A stretch of DNA of 64,000 nt, taken from NCBI RefSeq assembly GCF_040802235.1, contig NC_133158.1, positions 87,716,501 through 87,780,500 of the forward strand. The letters are read 5' to 3'. This stretch comes from Manis javanica. Its lineage: Eukaryota; Chordata; Mammalia; Pholidota; Manidae. Shown piece by piece: positions 14,052-26,000 of this stretch. Positions within the stretch are counted from its first letter, which is position 1. Each line of letters opens with the position of its first letter. Position numbers and translations under genes: made by a program. A model generated the notes under the pieces. It did not search any database. It was not told where the DNA came from and saw nothing but the letters and a program-made list of their open reading frames with translations.

Positions 14052-15048
14052 TATGCCACATCTTCTTTATCTGTTCATCTATGGATGGTCACTTAGGTTG
14101 TTTCCATATCTTGGCTATGATTGAGATTGTATTTAATCTACAGACAGATTGAGGGAGAACTGACATATTAACAATATTGGGTCTTCCAAACCCAAGAACA
14201 CAGAGAACATATCTTTTCTTTTTTTAAATTTTCTTCAATATCTCTATACAATGTTTTGTAGTTCTCAGTGTAGAAATCTTACACATCTTTTGTCAGGTTT
14301 ATCTTAAAGTATTTCAAGAAAACATACATCTTTTTAAGTTAGTTTATTCTTTGGATAAATACCCGTAAGTGGAATTGCTGTATCATATGGTAGTTCTACT
14401 TTTAATTTTTAAGGAACCTCCATACTGTTTTCCATAGTGGCTACACCAATTTGCAATCTCACCAACAGTGCATAAGGATTCCCTTTTATCTGTATTCTTG
14501 CCAATTCTTGTTATTTCTTGTCTGTTTAATAATAACCATTCTAACAGATATGAGATGATATCTTTCTGGTTTTGATTTGCATTTCCTTGATGATTAGTGG
14601 TGTTGATATGCCTATTGATATTCTTGTTGGCCATCTGTATGTCCTCTTTGGAAAAATGTCTATCTCGTTCCTCTGCCTATTTTTGTTTCATTTAGCCATT
14701 TTAAAAATTAATGTATCATTAATATACAATCTTACAAAGGTTTCACATAAGAACATCGTGGTTTCAACATTCACCCATATTATCAAGTCCTCCCCACAAC
14801 CCATTACAGTCACTGTCCATCAGTGTAGTGAGATGCTACAGTGTCAATACTTGTCTTCTCCGTGCTATACTGCCTTCCTCATGACCTACCTATATTATGT
14901 GTGCTAATTATAATGCCCCTAATTCCTTTCTCCATCCCTCCCTACCCATCCTCCCCAATCCCTCCCCTTGGTAAGTGCTAGTCCCTTCTTGGGTTCTGTG
15001 AGTCTGCTGCTGTTTTGTTCCTTCAGTTTTGCTTTGTTCTTATGCTCC

Positions 15049-18000
15049 ACAGATGAATGAAATCATTTGGTACTTGTTTTTCTCTTCCTGGCTTATTTCA
15101 CTGAGCATAATACCCTCCAGCTCCATCCATGTTGTTGCAAATGGTAGGATTTGTTTTCTTCTTATGGCTGAATAATATTCCATTGTGTATATGTACCACA
15201 TCTTCTTTATCTATTCATCTATTGATGGACATTTAGCTTGCTTCCACGTCTTGGCTATTGTAAATGGTGCTGCGACAAACATAGGGGTGCATATGTCTTT
15301 TTAAATCAGGGATCTTGTTTTCTTTGGGTAAATTCCTGGAAGTAGAATGACAGGGTCAAATGGTATTTCTGTTTTTAGTTTTTGGAGAACCTCTAAATTG
15401 CTTTCCACAGTGGTTACAATAATTTACACTCCCACCAACAGTGTAGGAGGGTTCCTCTTTCTCTGCATCCTCGCCAGCATTTGTTGTTTCTTGTCTTTTG
15501 GATGTTGGCCATCCTAACTGGTGTGAGGTGATATCTCATTGTGGTTTTAATTTGCATTTCCCTGATAATTAGTGATGTGGAGCATCTTTGCATGTGACTG
15601 TTGACCATCTGAATTTCTTCTTTGGAGAAGTGTCTGTTCAGATCCTCGGCCCACTTTTTAATCAGGTTATTTGCATTTTGGGAGTTGATGTATGTGAACT
15701 CTTTATATATTTTGGATCTTAACTCCTTACAGATGTGTCATTTATAAATTTATTCTCCCATACTGTAGGATGCTATTTCGTTCTGCTGATGGTGTCCTTT
15801 GATGTAAAGAAGCTTTTTAGCTTGATGTAGTCCCATTTGTTCATTTTTTATTTTGTTTCCCTTGCCTAAGGAGATGTGTTCAGGAAAAAGTTGCTCATGC
15901 TTATATTCAGGAGATTTTTGCCTATGTTTTCTTCTAAGAGTTTTATGGTTTCATGACTTACATTCGGGTCTTTGATCCATTTAAAGTTTACTTTTGTGTA
16001 TGGAGTTAGACAATAATCCAGTTTCATTCTCTTACATGTAATTGTCCAGTTTTGTTAACACAGCTTTTGAAGAGGCTGTCATTTCCCCATTGTATGTCCA
16101 TGGCTCCTTTATCGTATATTAATTGGTCATGTATGTGTGGGTTTATATCTGGGCTCTCTGTTTTGTTCCATTGACCTATGGGTCTGTTCTTGTGCCAGTA
16201 CCAAATTGTTTTCATTACTGTGGCTTTGTAGTAAGAGCTTGAAGGTGGGGACTATAATCCCCGCAGCTTTGTTCTTCCTTCTCAGGATTGCTTTAGCTAT
16301 TTGGAGTCTTTTGTGGCTCCACTGCATTTTAGAACTATTTGCTCTAGTTCATTGAAGAATGCTGTTGGTATATTGAAAGGGATTGCACTGAATCTATAGA
16401 TTGTTTAAGGCTGGATGGCCATTTTTGTCAATATTAATTCTTCCTATCCATGACACAGAATGTATTTCCATTTATTGTTGTCATTTTTAATTTCTCTCAT
16501 TAGTGTCTTGTAGTATTCAGGGTATAGGTGTTTCACCTCCTTTGTTAGGTTTATTCCTAGGTATTTTATTCTTTTTAATGCAATTATAAATGAATTATTT
16601 TCCTGATTTCTCTTTCTGCTAGTTCATCGTTAGTATATAGGAATGCAACAGATTTCTGTGTACTGATTTTGTATCCTGCAATTTGCTGAATTCAGATATT
16701 AGTTCTAGTATTTTTGGGGTGGATTCTTTAGGGCTTTTATGTAAAATATCATGTCATCTGCAAACAGTGGCAGTTTAACTTCTTCCTTACCAGCCTGATG
16801 TCTTTTATTTCTTTGTGTTGTCTGATTGCTGTGGCTAGGCCCTGCAGTACTATGTTGAATAAAAGTGGTGAGTGGGCATCCTTGACTTGTTTCCAATCTT
16901 AGAGGAAAAGCTTTCAGCTTTTTGTTGTTGAGTATGATGTTCATTGTGGGTTTTCTGTATATGGACTTTATTATGTTAAGTACTTCCCCTCCACACCCAT
17001 TTTGTTGAGAGTTTTTATTATGAATGGATGTTGAATTTTCTTAAATGTTTTTGCACCATCTGTGGAGATGATCATGTGATTTTTGTCCTTTTTTTTTGTT
17101 GATGTGGCATATGATCTTGATGGATTTTCAAATATTGTACCATGCTTGCATTGGCATAAATCCCACTTGATCATGATGTATAGTCTTTTTATTGTATATT
17201 TGAATTTGGTTTGCTAATATTTTGTTGGGCATTTTTGCATCTATGTTCATAGGGGATATTGGTCTGTAATTTTCTTTTGCTGTAGTGTCTTATTTGGTTT
17301 TGGTATTAGAGTAATGCTGGCCTAATAGAATGAGTTTGGGAGTATTCTCTCCTCTTTTATGTTTTGGAAAACTTTAAGGAGGATGGGTATTAGGTCTTCT
17401 CTACATGTTTTATAAAATTCAGTGGTGAAGCCATCTCGTCTAGTGTTTTTGTTTTTGGGTAGTTTTTTAATTACCAGTTCAATTTTATTGCTGGTAATTA
17501 GTCTGTTCAGATTTTCTGTTTCTTCCTGGGTCAGTCTTGGAAGGTTGTATTTTTCTAGAAAGTTGTCCATTTCTTCTAGGTTATATAATTTTTTAGCATA
17601 TAATTTTTCATAGTATTCTCTAATAATTCTTTGTGTTTTCATGATGTCCATAGTGATTTTTTCTCTCATTTCTGATTCTGTTTATGTGTGTACACTCTCT
17701 TTCTTTCTTGATAAGTCTGGTGAGTGGTTTATCTATTTTGTTTATTTTCTTGAAGAACCACCTCCAGAATTCATTGATTCTTTCTATTGTTTTATTCTTC
17801 TCAATTTTATTTATTTCCGCTCTGATCTTTATTATGTCCCTCCTTCTACTGACTTTTGGCCTTATTTGTTCTTCTTCTAGCTTCATTAATTGTGACTTTA
17901 GACTGTTCATTTGGGATTTTTATTCTTTCTTGAGGTAAGCCTGTATTGCAGTACACTTCCTCTTAGAATTTCCTTCACTGCATCGCACAGGTTTTGGGGG

Positions 18001-18852
18001 TATTGTGTTATTGTTTTCATTTATCTCTATATATTGCTTGATCTCTGTTTTTATTTGGTCACTGATCCATTGATTATTTAGGAGCATGTAGTTAAGTGTC
18101 CATGTGTTTGTGGGCTTTTTAGTGTTCTTTGCATAATTTATTTCAAGTTTCATACCTTTGTGGTCTGAGAAGCTGGTTGGCACAATTTCAATCTTTCTGA
18201 ATTGAAAGAGGTTTTTTTGTGTCCTAGAATGTGATCTGGAAAACATTCTAGAAAATGTTCCATGTGCACTTGAGAAGAATGTGTATTCTGTTGTTTTTGG
18301 GTGTAGAGTTCTGTAGATGTCTGTTAGGTCTGTCTGTTCTAATGTGTTGTTCAGTGCCTCTGTCTCCTTACTTTCTGTCTGTCAATCTGTGTTTTGGAGT
18401 GAGTGGCATGTTTAAGTCTCCTGAAATGAATGCATTACATTCTGTTCTCCCATTTAATTCTGTTACTGTTTGTTTCACATATTTAGATGCTCCTAAATTG
18501 GATACATAGGTATTTATAGTGATTGTATCCTCTAGGTCAGAATAAAACTGACCCCTTTATCACTGTTTAATTTTCTTCTTTGTCTCGTGTTACTTTCTTT
18601 GTTTTGAAATCTATTTTGTCTGATATAAGTACTCCTCCTCCTCCTTTTTTCTCCCTATTAGTTGCATTAAATATCTTTTTCTATCTCTTCACTTTCAGTC
18701 TGTGTATATCTTTGGGTTCAAAGTGAATCTCTGGTAGACAGCATATAGATGGGTCTTGTTTTTTCATATATTCTGCAATTCTGTCTTTTGATTAGTGCAT
18801 TCAGTCCATTGACATTTACAATGATTATTGAAAGATATGTACTTATTGCCAT
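15049..18852 (-). pseudogene. L1 ORF2 pseudogene of copy A
   Basis: This is the remains of the endonuclease and reverse-transcriptase protein, broken into many short frames. Recognisable pieces are the reverse-transcriptase block at 16705-17174, including an LFADDM catalytic box near 16760, and the middle linker region at 17322-17910. The C-terminal cysteine-rich end is at about 15414-15608, where CWRGC and LLHCWW remain readable. Multiple frameshifts and stops rule out a working protein. Coordinates follow alignment by eye to the intact ORF2 at 47574-51389. Confidence 0.75.
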
Positions 18853-19162
18853 TGCAGGCTTTAGATTCGTGGTTACCAAAAGTTCAAGGGTAGCTTCTTT
18901 ACTATCTAATAGTCTAACTTAACTTGCCTATTATGTTATTTCAAACACAATCTAAAGTTCTTTTTTTTTGCTTGCTTCTTTATCTTCCTCCTCCACTCTT
19001 TATGTATTAGGTGTCATATACAGTACTCTTTGTGTATCCTTTGACTGACTTTGTGGGTAGTTGATTTAATTATGCATTTGCATAGTAATTAATTGGTGTG
19101 CTTCCTTTACTATGGTTTTATTTTCTCTGTTGGTAGCTATTTAGCTTTAAGAACACTTCCAC

Positions 19163-20024
19163 CTATAGCAGTTCCTTTAAAATATACTGTAGAGAGAGTT
19201 TGTGGGAGTTAAATTCCCTCAACTTTTGCTTATCTTGAAATTGTTTAATCCCTCTTTCAAATTTAAATGATAAGCTTGTTGTGTTGAGTATTCTTGGTTC
19301 AAGGCTATTCTGTTTCATTGCATTAAATATATCATGGCACTCCTTTAGGCCTATAAGGTTTCTGCTGAGAAGTCTTCTGATAACCTGATGGGTTTTTCTT
19401 TGTATGTGATCTGTTTCTCTCTCTGGCTGCTTTTAATACTCTGTCCTTGTCCTTGATCTTTGCTTTTTAATTTATTATGTCTTGGTGTTGTTTTTCTTGG
19501 GTCCCTTGTTTTGGGAGATCTGTGAACTTCCATGGCCTAAGAGACTATCTCCTTCCCCAGATTGGGAAAAATTTCAGCAATTATTTCCTCAAAGAGATTT
19601 TCTATCCCCCTTTCTCTCTCTTCTTCTTCTGGTACCCCTATAATACAAATATTGTTCTGTTTGGATTAATGGCATAGTTCTCTTAATACTCTTATTTCTA
19701 GAGGTCCTTTTTTCTCTCTGTGCCTCAGTTTCTTTGCATTCCTGTTCTCTAGTTTCTATTTCATTTACTGTCTCCTCTACTTCATCTAATGTGCTTCTAA
19801 ATCCCTCCATTTTATATTTCATGTCAGATACTGTATTTTTCAAAGGTTCTATCTCTTTCTTGAAGTCCTCCCTAGATCTTGAATATTTTTCTGTAGCTCC
19901 ATGAGCATGTTTATGATTTTTATTTTGAAATCTTTATCAAGAAGATTGGTGATTTCAGTTTCACTTAGCCCTCATTCTGGTGTCTATTGGATTCTTGTTT
20001 GTACAAAATTTTTTTACTTTTCAT
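19163..20024 (-). pseudogene. L1 ORF1 pseudogene of copy A
   Basis: This is the degraded RNA-binding coiled-coil protein of copy A. The best open piece is 19589-19843. It aligns with the end of the coiled coil and the start of the RNA-recognition domain of the intact ORF1 at 46455-47378. Only one copy of the 11-residue coiled-coil unit is discernible, near 19880-19910, against two and three in the younger copies. Stops and frameshifts inactivate it. Confidence 0.65.
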
Positions 20025-20986
20025 ATTTCTAATGATTACTATGAAATAATAACTTTGTGTAGGCAGTGCCCTTTAGTGCCCAGAAACTGTATTCTCTGGA
20101 ACTGCTCAGCACCTGGAGCAATGGCAGGGGTTGCAGGTGGATGGCACCAGTGCTTGTTGGGAGGAAATAGCTCTTTCATGCTTCCTGGATGCAGTGCCTG
20201 CCTCCATGCAAGGTCCAGTTTGCCAAGCACAAAGAGAGGAGCCTCTGAACTATGCCCCTGTAGCTGCTGTTAGGTGGAGCCACCGTCCAGCTGGCCTATT
20301 GTGAAGGCAGTGGCAGCAGGTATGCAGACTGGTGCCTGACAGGAGGAAGGAGCTGCAGGCTGGGTATCACTTTGGGGGGCCTCAGTGCTGCATTGCCAGC
20401 CAGGGGGATGGAGCATCTGAAGCTCCTGAAAGTTCCCAATCTGCCTGGCTGAGTGTTCTGACATGATTTTGTCCACCTGTTCTTTCTCCTGACCAGCAAG
20501 CTCTGTGTAATCCTTGCCCCTTTAGCACCCCTCTCACTTTGGGGAACTCTTTCAAAGTGCCCATCTTTCTTTCCCAGAGTGGCCGGTTTTGGATACCTGT
20601 TCTCCAGGATTCTCAGTCTCTGTGAGTATTCTTCCTGTCTTTGCTTTCCAACTCCACTAATCTCTAGAGCACCATGTAATGTGTGTTTGTGCTCCCAGAA
20701 AAGACCTTCAGGGTTCTGTGTTTAGCAGTCCTGGGCTTCTACTCCCTCCCCACTCCATTTATCTTCCTCCTGCCTGTGAGCTGCCATGGGGGAGGGCTTG
20801 GGTCCTGCCGGATAGTGGCTTTGCTACTTTACCCTTTTCTGTGAGGCCTTCTCTTTTCCCCAGATATAGGCAGTTTGTTCTGCAATCTTTGGGTTGCTCT
20901 TTCAGGATTAATTGTATTTGCTATATTTTCTTGTTATATGTGGTTTGGGAGGAGGTTTCTGTCTCTCTTGGTGCCATCTTTTTTTC
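20025..20986 (-). promoter_or_regulatory. 5' UTR of L1 copy A
   Basis: This is the GC-richer leader between ORF1 and the 5' end of copy A. It lacks the tandem monomers found in copies B and C. Its terminal bases correspond to the YY1-site region of the younger L1s, but the GATGGCGGC core has decayed. Confidence 0.5.
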
Positions 20987-23040
20987 CTCTTCTTATCTGG
21001 AAAACTTTTTATCTCTCCTTCAAATCTGAATGATAACCTTGCTGAGTAGAGAAGTTTTGGTTGGCAGTTTTTTCCTTTCAGCATTTTGAATATGTCATGT
21101 CACTGGCTTCTGGCTTGCAATGTTTTTGATGAATAATCTGCAGAAAGTCTTGTGGGGTTCCCCTTATACAGAATATGTTTCTTTTCTATTGCTGCTTTTA
21201 AGATTATTTCTTCATCTTTAACTTTTACCATTTTAACTATAATGTAGCTCAGTGTGTTAGTCTTTGGGTTCATACTTTTTGGAAATCTCTGGGCTTCCTA
21301 GACCTTGATACCTGTTTTCTTTTCCCCCAGATTATGGAAATTTTTAGCCATTATATCTTTAAATAATTTTTCTTATCCTTTCTTTCTCTCATTTCCTTCT
21401 AGGACTCTTGTAATGTGAATGTTACTCTGCTGGATATTGTCATAGAGGTCCCTTAAGATACTCTTATTTCTCTTAATTATTTTCTTATTTTGCTGTTTAG
21501 TCAAGGTGTTTTCCATTGCTTTGTATTCCAGCTTGCTAATTCATGCTTCTATATCATTCATTCTGCTCTTTATCCCCTTTAGTGTATTCTTCAGTTTAGT
21601 TATAGTTTCTTTTTAGTATTGTTATTATTTCCTTATAATTTTTATCTCCTTGTTGAAGTTCTTGATGCATTCATCCATTTTTTTTTTTTTTAGGAGCCAC
21701 GCTAATCTTCTCTGTATTGTTCCAATTTTAGTATATGTGCTGCCAAAGTGAGCACTGCATTTATCCATTTTTATCCTGAGATCAATGAGCATCTTTATGA
21801 CCATTATTTTGAACTCTTTATCAGACAGGTTGCCTATCTCCATTTCATTAAGGTATCTTTCTAGGGACTCACCTTGTTGTTTCATTTGGATCATGTTCCT
21901 CTGTTTCCTCACTTTTCCTGACTGTCTGTGTTTGTATTTATGTATTAGATAACTTTCCATAGGTCTAGAAGGAGTGATCTTGTGTAGGAGCTGTTATGTA
22001 TGGCCCAGAAGCACAGTCTTCCTTGGCCACCTGAGCCAGGCACTGTATGGTTGTCCCTTCATGTGGCTAAATGTGCCAAGTAGGTATAATAGGGCTGTGG
22101 TTGTTGCACAGGGAGAGCAGGACTCAGGGTACTCACCCTTTCCATTGTGGCTCAGCCTCTGGATGGGACAGGCAGGACTTAGGATGCTCACCCTTACAGT
22201 TGGGACTCAGCTTCTGCTGGGTGAGTGGAACTGAGGACATTTTTTGGGCTGTTTGCATCTCTGCTACTGAACAAGAATGATGTGGCTCAGAACACTCACC
22301 CCTCCTAGTTGGGGGTTACTCTCTGCATGGATTGGGTAGGATTCAGGGTGCTTGCATGGCTCAGGTGCTAGGCAGGGTGGGTGGTGCATGGGACATTAGT
22401 TCAGCCTGGTTATAGTGCAAGGTGGGCAGAACATGATGTCAGGTCAAGGGAGGGTACCAAAAGTGGTTCCTGTCAGCTCTGTCGCTAGCAAGTTAAATTC
22501 TCTGTAGGTTCCTGCCCTTCTAGTAGCTGCTTTAAAACTAGTAAGTGGATCTTTCTCACTTATGGTGTGAACACATTAAATCTGTTGTGGGGTTTTCTTG
22601 CTTGATTTCAGGGTGAGTGAGTTTGTACTTGATCCTTTAAAGAGTGAGATCTCTGTTCCCTATAGTTCTATGATTCTCCTGTTCATAATCCCCATTGATT
22701 TTTCAAAAACAGATGTTCTGGGCACTCAATTTTCTAGTATTAGCTCCCAGGGCCAAGGTTCTTAGTGTAGGACACAATCCCTTCACTCCTTTAGAGCATG
22801 TTCTGCATTTTGGGGATTCGACCTTCTTGTGGGGTCACTACATCTGGAGTAGCATTCTTGGTGGAGCTGTGTCTCTGCTTCTCCTATCCTTTTCAGTGCA
22901 TCTCTTTTGCATTTTGTTGTGTGTTTACCTACTTTCCAGGTCCTTTTTAGAGGAAAATTATTCCAAATATATATGTAAATTTGTTGTGTCTTTGGGAGAA
23001 AGTGAGTTCAGGGCCCTCCTATATCTTCTTCTTGAATCTC
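20987..23040 (-). mobile_element. 5' half of an older L1
   Basis: The minus strand reads as an older L1 ORF1 (about 20990-21960) followed by an L1 5' UTR. The 5' UTR ends near 23040 in a GGAGAAAGTGAGTTCAGG-like phrase and a decayed CTTCTTGAATC end. ORF1 frames are short and broken; 21625-21960 is the longest. A truncated U6 retrocopy is inserted at 21681-21755. Its ORF2 is not adjacent; copy A lies where it would be expected. Confidence 0.6.
21681..21755 (-). pseudogene. Truncated U6 snRNA retropseudogene
   Basis: Read on the minus strand from 21755, the sequence is GTGCTCACTTTGGCAGCACA, then ATATACTAAAATTGGAAC, then AGAGAAGATTAGC. This is the 5' end of U6 spliceosomal RNA with a few substitutions. 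Only about the first 63-64 nucleotides are present, followed directly by an A tail (T run 21681-21691). Flanking sequences TGCATTCATCCATTTT (21666-21681) and TGCATTTATCCATTTT (21756-21771) are target-site duplications. It was therefore inserted by the L1 machinery as a 3'-shortened RNA or cDNA. It lacks the 3' part of U6 and cannot be functional. Confidence 0.9.
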
Positions 23041-26000
23041 CTCAGAAATTAGATGTTTCTGAGATGATTACCTCCTTGTAGATTTGCAAAGAGCTGATCA
23101 CAATATGTTCTTTTCTTCAAATATCAACTTCCACCCCAACTTGTATCTGGTGAAAAGTTGTGTTTCACAGTATAATTTTTGAGATCAGTCTCATAGTTAA
23201 TACTATTAGAATCATATTTTAGTAAATTGGAATGTAGCAAAGTTAAGTATCAATAAATTCTCTCAATGATTTTGAGACTAACTTCTTGTTTTATTTTTGT
23301 TAACTTGTGGTTCAATTTTGAAATTAAAGGATTACCCATCTATTGACAAAATAGAAATGAACTCATAAGCATCTCTCATTATATTTTGGCCTCATGTCAA
23401 TTGTTTTTGTACATCAAGTACTCCTTTGGTTGCAATATCACTGGGATCTGAAGTGTTTATTTAGAATATATTCCCATTCATCCAATAACTTCTGCAAGAA
23501 AGCAATGGTTTATATGTTATAGACAATACTAAAGATAATAGAAAAGCTAGAGTAGTTTTTAAAATTCTTAGGAAAAAATGATTTAAGTGATCTTTAAATG
23601 GAGCCACTGAATTGTTTCACATTCAAAACTGGTATGGAAGACCCCTTAGCATCAAGAGGAATATAAAAGGTAATATTGGCAACAAAAACAAAAGTAATAA
23701 TATTTAACCTAAGTTAGATTTGTAGCTCTGAGACTTTTCTAAGTATAGCCTCTATCACTTCATGAAATAACTTTTTGGGTTTGATGTAAACATTTTAAAC
23801 TCCTATGCTTTTCCATTTGTAACTAAACATCAAAAGAAGATAAAAAAAATCATTTCTTATCAATGATTTTCCTGCTGATTTTTAAAGTATTTAACTTATT
23901 AACCTGTATAAATTTATAATATGTAAAATGAGAAACGTAGTGTATGTTCGTCTCTGTTCTGAGGGAGTTTTGTGAATAAATTTCTATTAATCTGATAGTA
24001 AATGCACCCTAAGGTTGTATAATTCATGCTCTCTCTGGATAAGCATAATAAGAAATAATCTACTATTTTTTATTCTCTTTCCTCTCCCTGCTCCAACTAC
24101 AGTTCTGTAGACATCTTAAATGTTTATGCATGTATCTAGTTATGCATACTGGAGACATCTGTCGACTCAGTAAAACTCATTGCCGGGTAGTCATGATTTT
24201 GCAGGAAAACCTGAGCTCGTCTCAATGAAACTTAATCAAAAAATTGCTTCAATCCAAAATTAAAGAAATAACAAATCAGAAATTTGGTTTTTACTTCATT
24301 GATTTGACCAATATTTCACTAGAGAAAAATACTTTACATTATTTTACTTTTATAATTGTCTTTAAAAAAGAAACATGCTTTGTATATATGTTTCTAAGTA
24401 TCTATGTATGTGTGTGTAAAAAGAATATCATAGATAAATGTCATACCTGGATTCAGGGGACAACTGGATGAGATGGAGGATATGTTCATGGTATTGAATG
24501 CCGAGTGAAGGAGTACTGTTTCCCTTTGAAAGTGAATGCAAATCACAACTGGGAGGCTGTTAAAAGAGGCATTGAACAGAACATGTTAGGCAAATATGAT
24601 TGCAAAGTGTTTTCCAAAGGCCAGTTGAATGGAATTCATTATTCTAATAATGTGTGGAAATAAAGATGTATAGAATGGACCTATATGACAATTCATAGTC
24701 AGATACCATTCATTTTTATCTTCTCTTAGACCAATGGACACTAAAGGAGAAAACCACTGGACTAATTATTATTTCCTTTAGGAGGTTTTATAGCTTGGGT
24801 TATACTTTGTTACTTTTATTAGTTGATATTGTTGGGTTACTATGCTGAATATGAAGAGTTCTATTTGGTATGATAAATTCTTAGGGCTGAAAATTTAGTT
24901 ATAGAAAATTTATTGTACCTTGCTTGAATGTTAGGTATAAAGCAAATTATTCTCCTTTTCCTTTATTATGGAATCTTTCCCAACTTTGAACTTCACCCAA
25001 GGATTTTTATTTGGCAGAACCAAAATTGGGTCATTATCACAATTTCTTTTTTTTTTTTTACTGTAGCAATTTTATCTATACTTTTGTAATTCTGTATATT
25101 TTAGGGAAATTTTGATTTTAATTTTTTCTTCTTTGGGGAACCCCAGTGTGTATCAAAATATTGTGAAATAAGGGAGGACAGCAACCCCACCATTTTACCT
25201 TGTTGGTCCATACCATTGGGATCTGAATGCCACAAAGTAACTACTGATTCCCTAGGGGATCCACTGTCCCTTAATGCACAGTGTTCTGGAAATATAGGAA
25301 GCAGTACCTGGTCAGATGCACCACAATGACACTATGCTTATTAAGCAACTCCGCCTCCATAACCTTTTTGCTCTTCCAACCCTACTGAATATTAGCCTCT
25401 TTGCCACCTTTACCCAGTCCTAGGGCCCACTTAGGTTGGATAAATTTAAAACCAGTAAAACTTCACCAACCCAGCATAAAGAGGTACAACCCAGAGCACC
25501 AGCACACAAGCTCAGCAGTTGACTGAACTCATTGCAGCCCACTGAACTGTGTGTAATGGGTCCAGTTAGTAAGAGGGAGAGGCTCTGAAGATACTTCAAA
25601 CCTGTCATCATTGCCATGATGTCTGCTCATAGGGCCAGTGGTTTTATTAGGGCACTTAGCACCCTCTGCCCAGGTATTGGCAGCATCCCTTCCCAGAATT
25701 AATGGAAGCAGGATGAAAGATATACTGGCATCAAGAGAGAGAAAATAGAAAGAAATACAGTAAACAACCAAAGAATTCTTTAAGGAGAAGGGCTCAGATT
25801 TGGCCCAAAGTGAGAACAAAGGGGGCAGAGGGAGTGGATCTGAAGGCAGGTGGCTCTGGTTTTTACTGAGGTTTGAAGGTAGAGCCTAGAAAGCCAGGGT
25901 TTGCATGAGTTTGCACTTCCCCTGCATAGTTAAGTGAGGCTTTCTTATTGCCTTGCCCACATGTTGATGGGAAAAAGGAAAAACAGAGTGTGCACGAAAG

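Larger units (their letters stand above)
13105..14700 (-). mobile_element. Old L1 relic, interrupted by a Tigger element
   Basis: From 13105 the minus strand reads as the 3' UTR of an old L1, then the end of ORF2. At about 13618 it is interrupted by a Tigger-like DNA transposon, and L1 sequence resumes at about 14052. A second L1 ORF2 block at 14330-14700 covers a similar part of ORF2 again, so at least two L1 fragments or a rearranged one are present. All frames are broken. Confidence 0.6.
14701..20986 (-). mobile_element. Full-length dead L1 (copy A)
   Basis: This is an older L1 in minus orientation, about 6.3 kb. It has all parts in order: 3' UTR with a polypyrimidine (sense polypurine) tract near 14925-14975, ORF2 remnant 15049-18852, ORF1 remnant 19163-20024, and a 5' UTR up to about 20986. 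There the sequence ends in GGTGCCATC, matching the degraded 5' start of the younger copies. It lacks the 210-bp monomers and the retroviral tail of the younger L1s. It sits between older L1 pieces, so it probably inserted into existing L1 DNA. No target-site duplication could be made out. Confidence 0.75.

Noticed and set aside
20039..20564. Several open frames in the GC-rich block at 20.0-20.6 kb as a possible host exon
   Set aside because: The block is the 5' UTR of L1 copy A, in order between its ORF1 and its 5' end; GC-rich sequence explains the lack of stops.
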